Source of the DNA: an uncultured Acidobacteriota bacterium
Lineage (GTDB): Bacteria; Acidobacteriota; UBA6911; RPQK01; JAJDTT01
Assembly: GCA_951812665.1 (NCBI GenBank)
Contig: CATOST010000002.1
Coordinates: 57,133-121,132 of the forward strand
Length of the DNA: 64,000 bases
Direction of reading: 5' to 3'
Part shown: positions 26,617 to 37,731 of the stretch, in pieces
How the letters are laid out: each line of letters opens with the position of its first letter
Position numbering within the stretch: the stretch's first letter is position 1
Notes under the pieces: generated by a model
The model's database searches: none
The model's input: only the letters and a program-made list of their open reading frames with translations
Told to the model about the DNA's origin: nothing
Program-made: the position numbers and the translations under genes

Positions 26617-27717
26617 ATGGCTGAGTCTTCGGCAGCGGCTGCGTCCGGACCTTTTCTGAGTTCAGACGACATTTTCCGAAGCATCCGGGGCTGGGCTCCC
26701 GAACCGGTCCTCGACCTCCTGGACCAACTGGCTTTCCTCCTCCCGGATGACATCAAGTATCGCCTCAAGACCGTCATGGACACCCTCCCGCGCCAAGGGG
26801 ACAACATGCAGAAGGTCCTGGGGGTGGTTCGCGGGCAGTGGCGGGAAATCCAGTCGGAGGAGGAGTTGCAGATCAGTGTGGTGGGGATGCCCCAATCGGG
26901 GAAGGCGGCACTGATTCGGGCTCTGACCCGGGATCAGGACGAAGTGGACCGGCCCATCTTTCGTTCCGTCGGCATCCAGGGACTTGAGGAGTTCGTCGGG
27001 TACGGGACGTCGGACCTGACCCGGGATCTGCAGGAGGCCGATTTCATTCTCCTGGTTCTGGACGGCCGCTTCGAAGCCACTCTCTCCACTCGGCGCCTCT
27101 TGGAGCGGCTGCAGGGTTACGGAACGCCGCTGCTGGTGGTCCTGAGCAAGATGGATCTGGTGGAGCAGCCGAACCGAATGGTCCGTTCGGCCAGAAGCGT
27201 TCTGGGCACCGCAGTGTTCCCGGTTTCCGTGGTCCAGCCGGAGAGACTTGAGCGGCTCCTGAAATCGATCGTCTCGGCGCTCCCCAAGGCCCTCTATCCG
27301 CTGACGCGAAACCTCCCGGGTTTCCGCCGAACCATCTGCAATTCCATCGTGACCCAGTCGGCCTTCTCCGCCGCCCTGGTGGGCGCCGTTCCCATTCCGG
27401 TCAGCGACATGCTTCCCCTCAGCGCCATTCAGACGGCCATGATCCTGAAGATCGCCAGAGCCTTCGGCTTTCCGCTGAATCGGAGCCGGGCCCGGGAACT
27501 GTTGCCGCTGCTGGCGACCGGAGCCCTGGTGCGGGAGGGGGGAGACCGGCTGCTGCGGCAATTCCCAGGGAATAAGCACATCTTGCGCGTTTCCGTGGCC
27601 GGCATCTGGACCTTGCTCGCTGGTCAGATCGCGGTCCACTACTTTGAGGAAATGCGGCGCCACACGGAGTTCCGGGCCAGGGTTGGCCCCGGGGAATTGA
27701 GACTGGTCAATTCCTGA
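26617..27717 (+). CDS. Predicted GTPase with C-terminal DUF697 membrane-associated domain
   Basis: The 366-residue protein has a P-loop GMPQSGKAAL (about 94-103) and a G4-like SKMD around residue 180, but no clear DxxG motif, so its nucleotide cycle may be unusual. The C-terminal 120 residues (SIVTQSAFSAALVGAVPIPVSDMLPLSAIQTAMILKIARAFG in pieces) match DUF697/YcjF-type domains, which are hydrophobic and often membrane-associated. The function is unknown; related fused proteins are thought to act in envelope stress or trafficking. The N-terminal 60 residues are helical. Confidence 0.75.
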   Translation: MAESSAAAASGPFLSSDDIFRSIRGWAPEPVLDLLDQLAFLLPDDIKYRLKTVMDTLPRQGDNMQKVLGVVRGQWREIQSEEELQISVVGMPQSGKAALIRALTRDQDEVDRPIFRSVGIQGLEEFVGYGTSDLTRDLQEADFILLVLDGRFEATLSTRRLLERLQGYGTPLLVVLSKMDLVEQPNRMVRSARSVLGTAVFPVSVVQPERLERLLKSIVSALPKALYPLTRNLPGFRRTICNSIVTQSAFSAALVGAVPIPVSDMLPLSAIQTAMILKIARAFGFPLNRSRARELLPLLATGALVREGGDRLLRQFPGNKHILRVSVAGIWTLLAGQIAVHYFEEMRRHTEFRARVGPGELRLVNS

Positions 27718-27776
27718 TCCGTGCAGCCTGTCCGGGGCCTCGGGAGGACTGGAGGATCGCTTGGATTCCGGTTCTG

Positions 27777-27813
27777 GAGAAACGGGACCGAAGCCTTGCC
27801 TGAACCGTTTCTC
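27777..27813 (+). terminator. Possible terminator after the DUF697 gene
   Basis: GAGAAACGG (27777-27785) pairs exactly with CCGTTTCTC (27805-27813) across a 19-base loop, followed by AGTTTTG. The T run is short and the loop long, so termination is only plausible. It separates the DUF697 gene from the next gene at 27849. Confidence 0.4.
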
Positions 27814-27848
27814 AGTTTTGCCCGTCCAGTATTTGTGTAGCGGGTAAC

Positions 27849-28202
27849 ATGAAGACTGGGATCTTAAGTTTGGTGACCAGCCTGATGATGGCTGGTCCGT
27901 CCCTCGCGGCCAAGAAGTTCCGGGAAGAGATTCCATATCAAGAATGGACGCGGGAACAGATCTCCAAGATCCTGACCAAGTCGCCGTGGTCCCACCAGTT
28001 CCACATCTCACGAGCCAAGCTCGAAGACTTCCAGCGACCGGCGACGAGCGGCCCGGTGGACGAACAATTGGAAAAAAATCCCGCGAACGCACCAGGATCC
28101 GTTGGAATAACCTCCCGTGGGTCTTCCGAAATCTCAGACCAGAAAATCTCCCGGAAGTTCAAGCTCAAGGACATGGTCCTTGAGGGCAAGCCAGCCTTTT
28201 GA
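27849..28202 (+). CDS. Small exported protein preceding the VWFA-like gene
   Basis: A 117-residue protein with a signal peptide (MKTGILSLVTSLMMAGPSLAA). The mature part contains YQEWTREQISKILTKSPWSHQF, a pattern I have seen next to VWFA-related acidobacterial proteins, and a charged C-terminus. No enzymatic motif is visible. Its stop overlaps the start of the VWFA protein (TTGA), so the two are coupled and probably act together in the periplasm or envelope. Confidence 0.65.
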   Translation: MKTGILSLVTSLMMAGPSLAAKKFREEIPYQEWTREQISKILTKSPWSHQFHISRAKLEDFQRPATSGPVDEQLEKNPANAPGSVGITSRGSSEISDQKISRKFKLKDMVLEGKPAF

Positions 28203-29929
28203 GACTGCGTTACGTGAGGAGTGCCGCGCGGGAATTTGGTGGCCGTTTTGCCGCGCACCTGCTCGTCCTGTCCCTGCTGCCGGGGACCTTGGCCCGGACT
28301 GAAGCTGCGCCACCACAGGACAGCCCCCCCAGATTTCGCGCCGAATCGGAATTGGTGCTGGTGGACCTGGTAGCGACCGATGGAAAGGGGCGCTTCGTTT
28401 CCGATCTCCGTCAGGATGAAATCGAGGTATTGGAGGACGGAAAGCGCCGAAAGATCCAGTTCTTCAGGTTGGAACAGTTTGAGCCCACACGTGACGAACC
28501 GGGGGCGCCGCCGGCCCCGGCAACCCGTGGGCGTGGGAGCGTCCCTCAAGGGAGGCAAGGCGGCTATGTCGTTTTCCTGTTGGATCTCCAGACCATGGAC
28601 TTCAACTCGGCGGAGCGGAGCAAGGAAGCCATCCGAGAGTTTCTGCGCTCCGGGATGGATCCTGGAGATTTGGCCATGCTGGTCACGATCCGGCCCGCGG
28701 TCCGGGTGGACCAACCCTTCACCCGGAATCTGAAGAAGCTGGAGGTGGCCCTGGCTCAGGTTCCCTATCGTCGCGAAGAAGCCAGCCTGGAGGAGTTTGC
28801 GGAACAGGTGGATGCAATCTTCAATCGCTTCGGGGTGGGTGTTCCCCCGGACGTGCCTCTGGACTACGCGGAAGCGGAGGCTCAGCAGTACCTCTCGAAC
28901 CTGAGAACCCGCCTGGATCTGTCTTGCCGGGCGATTTCGGCCCTTTCCCGATACCTGGGCTCGCTTCCGGGGCGAAAGCGGATGCTTTACTTCTCGAGAG
29001 GGTATGCCATCAATGCCTACCACCGGGTGTCGGAGATCATCCAGCGCAGGAAGGACCAATTGCATCGTGGGCTGAGCAGGCCGCGGATGGCCACTTTGTC
29101 CAGGCTCAATATCGGCAGCATGGCCTCCATCTACGCCAGGAGTCTCCGCTCCGCCGTCGATCAGGCCAATCGCAACCAGGTGTCAGTCTACAGCATCGAT
29201 CCTCGCGGCCTGATGGTCCTTCCCTTCCAGCACAGCACCTATTTTGACATCGGAGACATGGAGGCGACTCAGGAGTTCCTGGCCACCCTTTCAGAGGACA
29301 CGGGAGGTCTCCTCTTCACCAACGAGAACGAACTCGGCAGTCCCATCCGGACCGCGTATCTGGACAGCCGGTCCTACTACCTTCTGGGTTACGTTCCCGA
29401 TGCCAAGTTGGAGGACGGCAAGTTTCGCCGGATTGAGGTCAAGGTGAAACGAAAGGGCCTGAAGCTCCGGTACCGCCGCGGGTATGAGAGCGTGGCGCCG
29501 GAGAGGGCGGCCCAGTTCAACTTGGCCAATGCCTTCAAGTTTCCCGACCTCTACCGGGACTTTCCGTTCCGGCTCTCCGTTCGCCGCCAGGGCGGACAGT
29601 GGGTGGTGCGGCCCCTGATCCCCAATCAGGCGCTGACCTTCTCCGACGATGCCGGCCGAAAACGTTGCACCTTGGAGATATTCGGCATTCCCTTCAACGC
29701 TTCGGGCGAGCCCCTGGGAGAGAATTTCCTGTTCGTCAAGGTGCTCGAAATGGATTTCTCCGAACAGGAACTCGTGTCGTTCCGGGAGTACAAGAACTTC
29801 GGTCCTTCGCTGGAGACGGTAATGCCGGAAGACAGCCATGATCTGGTGGTGGTCTTGCGCCAGCGGCGCACCGGAAAGCTGTCGGCCGCGACCCACACGA
29901 TCGGCACGAACTCGAATCCATCCAAATAG
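28199..29929 (+). CDS. VWFA-related acidobacterial domain protein
   Basis: The 576-residue exported protein matches the 'VWFA-related Acidobacterial domain' family: a signal-like N-terminus (FAAHLLVLSLLPGTLARTEA), the family opening VLVDLVATDGKGRFVSDLRQDEIEVLEDG, a von Willebrand A-like fold with YVVFLLDLQTMDFNS as degenerate MIDAS, SRYLGSLPGRKRMLYFSRGY and the closing SYYLLGYVPDAKLEDGKFRRIEVKVKRKGLKLRYRRGY. It probably binds a ligand or partner outside the cytoplasm; the role is unknown. The start is TTG 28199 or GTG 28214. Proteins of this family are largely restricted to Acidobacteriota, which makes it the best lineage clue in the window. Confidence 0.85.
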   Translation: MRLRYVRSAAREFGGRFAAHLLVLSLLPGTLARTEAAPPQDSPPRFRAESELVLVDLVATDGKGRFVSDLRQDEIEVLEDGKRRKIQFFRLEQFEPTRDEPGAPPAPATRGRGSVPQGRQGGYVVFLLDLQTMDFNSAERSKEAIREFLRSGMDPGDLAMLVTIRPAVRVDQPFTRNLKKLEVALAQVPYRREEASLEEFAEQVDAIFNRFGVGVPPDVPLDYAEAEAQQYLSNLRTRLDLSCRAISALSRYLGSLPGRKRMLYFSRGYAINAYHRVSEIIQRRKDQLHRGLSRPRMATLSRLNIGSMASIYARSLRSAVDQANRNQVSVYSIDPRGLMVLPFQHSTYFDIGDMEATQEFLATLSEDTGGLLFTNENELGSPIRTAYLDSRSYYLLGYVPDAKLEDGKFRRIEVKVKRKGLKLRYRRGYESVAPERAAQFNLANAFKFPDLYRDFPFRLSVRRQGGQWVVRPLIPNQALTFSDDAGRKRCTLEIFGIPFNASGEPLGENFLFVKVLEMDFSEQELVSFREYKNFGPSLETVMPEDSHDLVVVLRQRRTGKLSAATHTIGTNSNPSK

Positions 29930-29969
29930 AGCCCTTGCCAGGCGCCAGCCGGCTGGGATACCTTTCCCT

Positions 29970-32397
<2,428 letters not shown>

Positions 32398-32510
32398 TCG
32401 GAAGTTTCCCGGCCCGGCTCCAATTTCACGAACCAGGTTCTTGACGATCGGTGCCTGCATTTGTCGCGACCCCTCTCTTTCCCCGCTTTGCGCTATGATC
32501 AGGAGTCACT

Positions 32511-33347
32511 GTGTCCGGACGGATGGACTTCCGCAAATGGCGGCTCGGAGCCCGGCAACCCTTCTTCCTCATCGCCGGTCCCTGCGTCATCGAGAGCGAA
32601 GATCATGCCCTCGGCCTGGCCGGCCGCCTCCGGGAAATCACATCCACTCTGGGCATCCCTTTCATCTTCAAGGCTTCCTACGACAAGGCCAACCGGACTT
32701 CCATTCGCTCCTTCCGGGGCCCGGGACTCGACCGCGGGCTGGAGATCCTGGGACGAATCCGCCGTGAGTTGGGTCTTGCGGTCACGTCCGACGTGCATGA
32801 AGTGGCCCAAGTGGGCCCGGCGGCGGAGGTTCTGGACCTCCTGCAGATTCCTGCTTTCCTCTGTCGCCAAACCGATCTGATCGTCGCGGCGGCCGCCACG
32901 GGGAGGCCGGTCAATATCAAGAAGGGACAGTTTCTGGCGCCCGGTGACCTGGTTCACGCGGTCGAAAAGGCCCGCGGCACGGGCAATCAGGACCTGCTCG
33001 TCACCGAGCGGGGCACCAGCTTCGGTTACAATAATCTGGTCGTCGACTTCCGGTCCCTGCCGCTGCTCCGAGACTTGGGCGTGCCGGTCGTTTTCGACGC
33101 CACACACAGCGTCCAGCTTCCAGGGGGCGCCGGCGGGTCCAGCTCGGGGGACAGCGCCTTCATTCCCTATCTGGCGCGAGCTGCCGTGGCTGTGGGGATC
33201 GACGGGCTCTTCATGGAGGTGCATCCGGACCCCAAGCGGGCCCTGAGCGACGGCGCCAACGCGTTGCAGATCGACCTCCTGAAGGATATGTTGACACACC
33301 TTCGCCGGCTCGACGCACTGACCAAGGAAAGCAGCGGCGGGCCCTGA
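32511..33347 (+). CDS. kdsA: 3-deoxy-8-phosphooctulonate synthase
   Basis: The 278-residue enzyme condenses arabinose 5-phosphate with phosphoenolpyruvate to Kdo 8-phosphate. Motifs: [69 protein letters not shown] and [12 protein letters not shown]. The cysteine in AGPCVIES, in place of the asparagine of E. coli KdsA, marks the metal-dependent class. It starts at GTG 32511 behind AGGAG (32501-32505), with TATGAT (32494-32499) as a possible -10 box, so it may have its own promoter. Confidence 0.95.
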   Translation: MSGRMDFRKWRLGARQPFFLIAGPCVIESEDHALGLAGRLREITSTLGIPFIFKASYDKANRTSIRSFRGPGLDRGLEILGRIRRELGLAVTSDVHEVAQVGPAAEVLDLLQIPAFLCRQTDLIVAAAATGRPVNIKKGQFLAPGDLVHAVEKARGTGNQDLLVTERGTSFGYNNLVVDFRSLPLLRDLGVPVVFDATHSVQLPGGAGGSSSGDSAFIPYLARAAVAVGIDGLFMEVHPDPKRALSDGANALQIDLLKDMLTHLRRLDALTKESSGGP

Positions 33348-33366
33348 ATATCCGGGAAGGACGGGA

Positions 33367-34368
33367 GTGCGAGCTGAGACCGTGCCGAGTCGAAATACCG
33401 GGACCAGCCGGTCCCGGGAGACGGCCCGGAGAGTCCTGGAGACGGAGGCGGAGGCGGTGGCGGCGCTCATTCCCCGTCTCGACCATCGCTTCGACCAGGC
33501 CATCGAGCTGCTGATTTCCTGCACCGGGCGCGTGGTCCTCACCGGCATGGGGAAATCGGGGATCATCGGCCGGAAGATTGCCGCGACCCTCTCCAGCACC
33601 GGAACACCCGCCCTGTTCGTCCATCCCGCCGACGCCATCCATGGAGATCTGGGCATGTTGGCCGAGCGAGATCTGATCCTGGCCGTTTCCAACAGCGGCG
33701 AGACTCACGAACTGGTCCGCCTGCTGCCCACACTCAAGCGGCTTGGAGTTTCCATCATCGGCTTGGTGGGGGAGTTGAAATCCACGCTCGCGCACAACTC
33801 GGACGTGGTCCTGAACGTCAGTGTGGATCGGGAGGCTTGTGCTCTCGGTCTGGCCCCGACGGCATCCACCACCGCCGCCCTGGCCCTGGGGGACGCGTTG
33901 GCCGTCGCCCTCTCGGAGCGAAAGGGACTGCGGCCCCGGGATTTCGCCCGGTTTCATCCGGGCGGGGGACTGGGCAACAAGCTGATTCTGGTGTCCGATC
34001 TCATGCACCGGGGCGACGAGATCCCCAAGGCTGAATGGTCCGCTTCCATGAAGGACGTGATCGACGAGATCAGCCGAAAAGGACTGGGCATCGCCGGGAT
34101 CGTGGCGGAAGACGACCGGCTCGTGGGAGTCATCTCGGACGGCGACCTGCGGCGAATGCTGCAGCGTCGAGGCGCGTCGACTCTCAATTGCACCGCAGCC
34201 GAGTGCATGACGCCGGATCCTGTGACCATCGGAGACGATCAGCTGGCCACCAAAGCGCTGAATCTGTTGGAGAGAAAGAAAATTACCTCACTACTGGTGC
34301 CGGACGCCAACGGGAGGCTGGTGGGGATCATCCACATCCATGATCTCTGGCGCACCGAGATGTTCTGA
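33367..34368 (+). CDS. kdsD: Arabinose-5-phosphate isomerase
   Basis: The 333-residue protein has an N-terminal SIS sugar-isomerase domain (VVLTGMGKSGIIGRKIAATLSSTG, HPADAIHGDLGML, VSNSGETHELVRLLP, PTASTTAALALGDALAVAL) and two C-terminal CBS domains (LGIAGIVAEDDRLVGVISDGDLRR and KKITSLLVPDANGRLVGIIHIHDL). It converts ribulose 5-phosphate to arabinose 5-phosphate, feeding KdsA, whose gene ends 19 bases upstream. It starts at GTG 33367. The KdsC phosphatase that usually follows is not found here. Confidence 0.94.
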   Translation: MRAETVPSRNTGTSRSRETARRVLETEAEAVAALIPRLDHRFDQAIELLISCTGRVVLTGMGKSGIIGRKIAATLSSTGTPALFVHPADAIHGDLGMLAERDLILAVSNSGETHELVRLLPTLKRLGVSIIGLVGELKSTLAHNSDVVLNVSVDREACALGLAPTASTTAALALGDALAVALSERKGLRPRDFARFHPGGGLGNKLILVSDLMHRGDEIPKAEWSASMKDVIDEISRKGLGIAGIVAEDDRLVGVISDGDLRRMLQRRGASTLNCTAAECMTPDPVTIGDDQLATKALNLLERKKITSLLVPDANGRLVGIIHIHDLWRTEMF

Positions 34369-34380
34369 TCCGGAGCCGGT

Positions 34381-35178
34381 TCATACCGGTCCACCCCGGA
34401 AGCGCAACTTTTCGTCCCGTGTGATCTTTCCATCCAGCAACTCGATCACGCGATCGGCGCGATCTCCGACATCGGGATCATGGGTGACCAGGAGGATCGT
34501 ATTGCCCTTCCGGTGCAGCGTATCGAAAAGGTTCAGGATCTCCCGGCCCGTACGCGAATCCAGGTTGCCGGTGGGTTCGTCGGCCAACAGTATGGACGGA
34601 CGGTTGACGAGAGCCCGCCCGATCGCGACCCGCTGGCGCTGGCCGCCGGACAATTCGTTGGGCCGGTGATTGGCCCGTTCTTCGAGTTCGACCTGAGCCA
34701 GGATCTCACGGGTTCTGGCGCGACGCTGGGAGCGGGGCAGTCGACTGTAGAGGAGTGGCAGCTCGATGTTCTGGTAGGCGGACGCCCTGGCCAGCAGGTT
34801 GAAGGTCTGGAAGACGAAGCCGATTTCCTGGTTCCGGACCTGGGCCAATTCGTCATCGTCCATGGAGCTGACCCGTTTCTCGTGAAGGAAATACTGGCCG
34901 CGAGTCGGGGTGTCCAAACAGCCGATGACGTTCATCAAAGTCGACTTGCCGGAGCCGGACGGACCCATGATGGCCACGTACTCGTTTTCTTCGACCTGGA
35001 AGCTGAGGTTCCGCAGGGCGTGAATGGTCTGGGTGCCCATCCGGTAGCTCTTCCAAAGGTCGACGGCACGAATCAGCACCTTGGACGTTCGATCCCGGTC
35101 TGTCGCCGACCCTTCATAGTCTGCGACGACTTTTGCCACGGGCTTTTCACGGGCTTCGTGGATGGGAACTCTATTCAT
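34381..35178 (-). CDS. MacB-type ABC transporter ATP-binding protein
   Basis: The 265-residue ATPase belongs to the LolD/MacB family: Walker [11 protein letters not shown]-loop FVFQTFNLL, signature [15 protein letters not shown], Walker [14 protein letters not shown] and H-loop LLVTHDPD. It powers the permease encoded just upstream (35171-36406), whose stop it overlaps by 8 bases when starting at ATG 35178. The first 33 residues before [12 protein letters not shown] are unusual for the family and are encoded partly by a copy of a dispersed 25-base repeat (35120-35144), so the true start may be the GTG near 35079. The gene converges on kdsD with only 12 bases between stops. Confidence 0.87.
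   Translation of the reverse strand: MNRVPIHEAREKPVAKVVADYEGSATDRDRTSKVLIRAVDLWKSYRMGTQTIHALRNLSFQVEENEYVAIMGPSGSGKSTLMNVIGCLDTPTRGQYFLHEKRVSSMDDDELAQVRNQEIGFVFQTFNLLARASAYQNIELPLLYSRLPRSQRRARTREILAQVELEERANHRPNELSGGQRQRVAIGRALVNRPSILLADEPTGNLDSRTGREILNLFDTLHRKGNTILLVTHDPDVGDRADRVIELLDGKITRDEKLRFRGGPV
35120..35144 (+). repeat. Dispersed 25-base repeat, copy 3
   Basis: TCTGCGACGACTTTTGCCAC followed by GGGCT. Twenty-two bases are identical to the copy at 10095-10119. Here it falls within the first codons of the MacB-type ATPase frame (encoding PVAKVVA on the minus strand). Confidence 0.5.
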
Positions 35179-36406
35179 AGCGGAGCGCTTCGATGGGAGA
35201 GACGCGGGAGGCCTTTCGCGCCGGGTAGATCCCGAAGACGAGTCCCACGGATGCCGAGACCCCGACCGCCAGCAGGACGGACACGCCGGTGATCGTGGTC
35301 GGCCAGCCGGCGTAGGTGGAGACCAGGCTGGAGATCGAGGAGCCCAGCAGGACGCCCAGGGCCGCACCGCTCAGGCTGATGGTCAGGGCTTCCAGCAGGA
35401 ACTGCCGGCTGATGTCCCGGCGGCGAGCGCCGACCGCCCGGCGCAGGCCGATTTCGTTGGTCCGTTCCAAAACCGAGGCCAGCATGATGTTCATGATCCC
35501 GATTCCTCCCACCAGCAAGGAAATGGAGGCGATGGCGCCCATGACCAGGTTGAAGATCCGTTGGGTCTGGCGGCTCTGTTCCAACAGGCGCTCCGGAACC
35601 ACGATGGAGAAATCGTCGATGTTCCGGTGGGTGCTTGCGACCATGCCGGAGATCACGGCCGCCTGCTCGGAGAGATCCTGGTCCTGGGGAAGCTGGACGA
35701 TGATCTCGTCCAGTTCGTTCTCCACCGGTTTCCGTTCGTACTTGGCCAGAAGGGTCTCCAACGGGACGTAGATGTCGTTGTTCACGCTCTCGATCTTGAC
35801 GCCTTCGAACTCGTCTTTTTCCAGAAGTTGATCGGCCAGAACTCCCACCACGGTGAACCAGAGCGCATCGATCTTCACCTGCTCTCCCAGCGCCGGGTTC
35901 AGACCGAAGAGCTTGCGGCGAGCCGTCTTTCCCAGGACGCAGACCTGGTGGCGCTTGAGGCCGTCCGCGGGCAGAAAGAAAGAGCCTTCTACCAATTCCA
36001 GATTGGCGGCGAGAGGGTATCCGGCGTCGACTCCCAAGATCCGCGAGTCCGCTCGGCCCACCGCCGCCGCGATCTGGTAGGTCTTGTGTTCCTTCTTGCC
36101 ATTGATTCGGGTCCTGGCCGGAAGCACCTGCCTCAAGGCCTGGACATCATGGCGGGTCAGGCCGGGAGAGTCCTGACGGATGATACGGAGCTCCTCTTCC
36201 TCGAACGCCTTGGCCCGGATCAGGATGTTTCGCAGCCCCATTTTCCGGATCAGAGACAGGGCTTCTCGACCAGCTCCGGCCCCGATGGAGAGCATCGACA
36301 GGACGGCGGCCACCCCGAAGATCATGCCCAACATGGTCAGAGACGTGCGGAGCTTGTGCAGCAGCAGGTTGGAAAGGGCGATCTTGACCGACTCGGCGAA
36401 GAACAT
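35171..36406 (-). CDS. MacB-type ABC transporter permease
   Basis: The 411-residue permease has the MacB/FtsX plan: one N-terminal helix ([21 protein letters not shown]), a periplasmic MacB-PCD domain of about 220 residues, and three C-terminal helices, with the conserved [36 protein letters not shown] and [20 protein letters not shown]. Such permeases act mechanically in tripartite efflux of peptides, macrolides, lipids or secreted molecules. Its start is four bases after the adaptor stop and its end overlaps the ATPase gene, so adaptor, permease and ATPase form one operon. Confidence 0.9.
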   Translation of the reverse strand: MFFAESVKIALSNLLLHKLRTSLTMLGMIFGVAAVLSMLSIGAGAGREALSLIRKMGLRNILIRAKAFEEEELRIIRQDSPGLTRHDVQALRQVLPARTRINGKKEHKTYQIAAAVGRADSRILGVDAGYPLAANLELVEGSFFLPADGLKRHQVCVLGKTARRKLFGLNPALGEQVKIDALWFTVVGVLADQLLEKDEFEGVKIESVNNDIYVPLETLLAKYERKPVENELDEIIVQLPQDQDLSEQAAVISGMVASTHRNIDDFSIVVPERLLEQSRQTQRIFNLVMGAIASISLLVGGIGIMNIMLASVLERTNEIGLRRAVGARRRDISRQFLLEALTISLSGAALGVLLGSSISSLVSTYAGWPTTITGVSVLLAVGVSASVGLVFGIYPARKASRVSPIEALRYE

Positions 36407-36410
36407 GCGC

Positions 36411-37715
36411 TCAAAAGGGGACGAAACGGCGCCGTTGCGTTCCCGCCGTCGGCGAGCTGAAGTCGGGAAGGTGGAGACGCTGATCCTCCAAGGGGTGGCG
36501 GAGGCAGATTTGGGTCCCCGCAGCCACGCCCTGAACCACGTGGAAGCCGAAGTCGCTGTCCACGATCTCGATCTTTTTCTCCAGGTATTCGTCGCCTTCC
36601 CGGACGAAAACCACGAAACTCGAATCCTTCTTGATGACCGCGCTCCGGGGAATCACGACGGCGTCGCTTTCTTCCCCCAACTCGATCTCGGCGGAGAATC
36701 GCATGCCCGGGTTGAGCTTTTCCAGGGAATCGGGTGAGACGTCGAGACGAGCTTCGCAGAGGAAGAATTTCCGGGGGTCGCGCGAATGCCGCTGGCGGGC
36801 GATCTTGTCCACCTTGTCGATTTCTCCCGAGAAGTTCTCCCCGGGATACGCATCGAGGCGAACCTGGACCTTCTTGCCGATCTGCACGCCCCGAATCTGG
36901 TTCTCCGGGACGAACAACCGTCCCCGGAAGCGGTCCATATCGGCGATTTCCATCAAGGGCTGCGAGGGCCAGACCTCGGAGCCCACTTCGAGAACGGTCC
37001 AGCTCCGTTTGTAGAGGACGACCCCGCCGAGGGGGGCTTTGGCTTCGAGTGAGGAGAGGGTCTCCTGGGCGAGTTTCATCTCCGTTTCGGCCATCTTCCG
37101 GTCGACTTGGAGAAGGCGCAGGTCGGCCTCGGAGAGCCCCTGCTCCACCTCCCCCTTACGATTCAGATGGCCTTTGCGGTACCGGGCCAGGGCGGCGCTC
37201 ATGATCGATTCCCGGATCTCCCAGCGGGAGAAGATCTGTTCGTCCTTCCGGATCTGGTCCTGGGTGTAGTCCAATTCCAGTTCCGTGCTCTCAAGATCCC
37301 GCTTCAGGGTCTCCACCCGGCTCCGGGCCTCCATTTTCTGCTTCTCTATGAGGTGATCCTGAGTGTCGAGAGTGTTGTGGCTCTGCTTCAGGGTCAACAC
37401 CGCGTCGGTCTGGTCGAACCCGACCACCGTGTCCCCTTTCTCGACGATCTGGCCCTCAGCGGCCAGCCAGGCCACCTTCAGCGATCCGGTTTTCACCATG
37501 GGGGCGTGAACCGGTGTGATCTGCAGTCCCGTGAGTTCGCCGTCGGCTCGAACCAGGACCCGATAGTCTTGGGGGGTCACCCGCATCAGGGGTACGGGTT
37601 CATTTTCCCGCGGATCCATCAGGGTGGCCAACCACTGTCTGCCCACTTCCCGGAAATGGGAAGCGACGCCCGCCGCGACGACCAGCAGCGACAATGCCAG
37701 GTAGACTTTCTTCAT
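36411..37715 (-). CDS. MacA/HlyD-type periplasmic adaptor protein
   Basis: The protein of 434 residues starts at ATG 37715 behind GGAGG, with an N-terminal anchor helix (VYLALSLLVVAAGVASHF). It has the two halves of a lipoyl/beta-barrel fold around a long coiled coil (about residues 120-250, rich in Glu, Lys and Gln), then PLGGVVLYKRSW, LFVPENQIRGVQIGKKVQVRLDAYPG and a C-terminal membrane-proximal domain with VVIPRSAVIKKDSSFVVFV. It would bridge the MacB-like permease to a TolC-type channel. A longer frame to 37796 is rejected because of the ribosome binding site. DUF3604 gene 37732-39990 lies 16 bases upstream. Confidence 0.87.
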   Translation of the reverse strand: MKKVYLALSLLVVAAGVASHFREVGRQWLATLMDPRENEPVPLMRVTPQDYRVLVRADGELTGLQITPVHAPMVKTGSLKVAWLAAEGQIVEKGDTVVGFDQTDAVLTLKQSHNTLDTQDHLIEKQKMEARSRVETLKRDLESTELELDYTQDQIRKDEQIFSRWEIRESIMSAALARYRKGHLNRKGEVEQGLSEADLRLLQVDRKMAETEMKLAQETLSSLEAKAPLGGVVLYKRSWTVLEVGSEVWPSQPLMEIADMDRFRGRLFVPENQIRGVQIGKKVQVRLDAYPGENFSGEIDKVDKIARQRHSRDPRKFFLCEARLDVSPDSLEKLNPGMRFSAEIELGEESDAVVIPRSAVIKKDSSFVVFVREGDEYLEKKIEIVDSDFGFHVVQGVAAGTQICLRHPLEDQRLHLPDFSSPTAGTQRRRFVPF

Positions 37716-37731
37716 CGGCCCTCCTACACCC

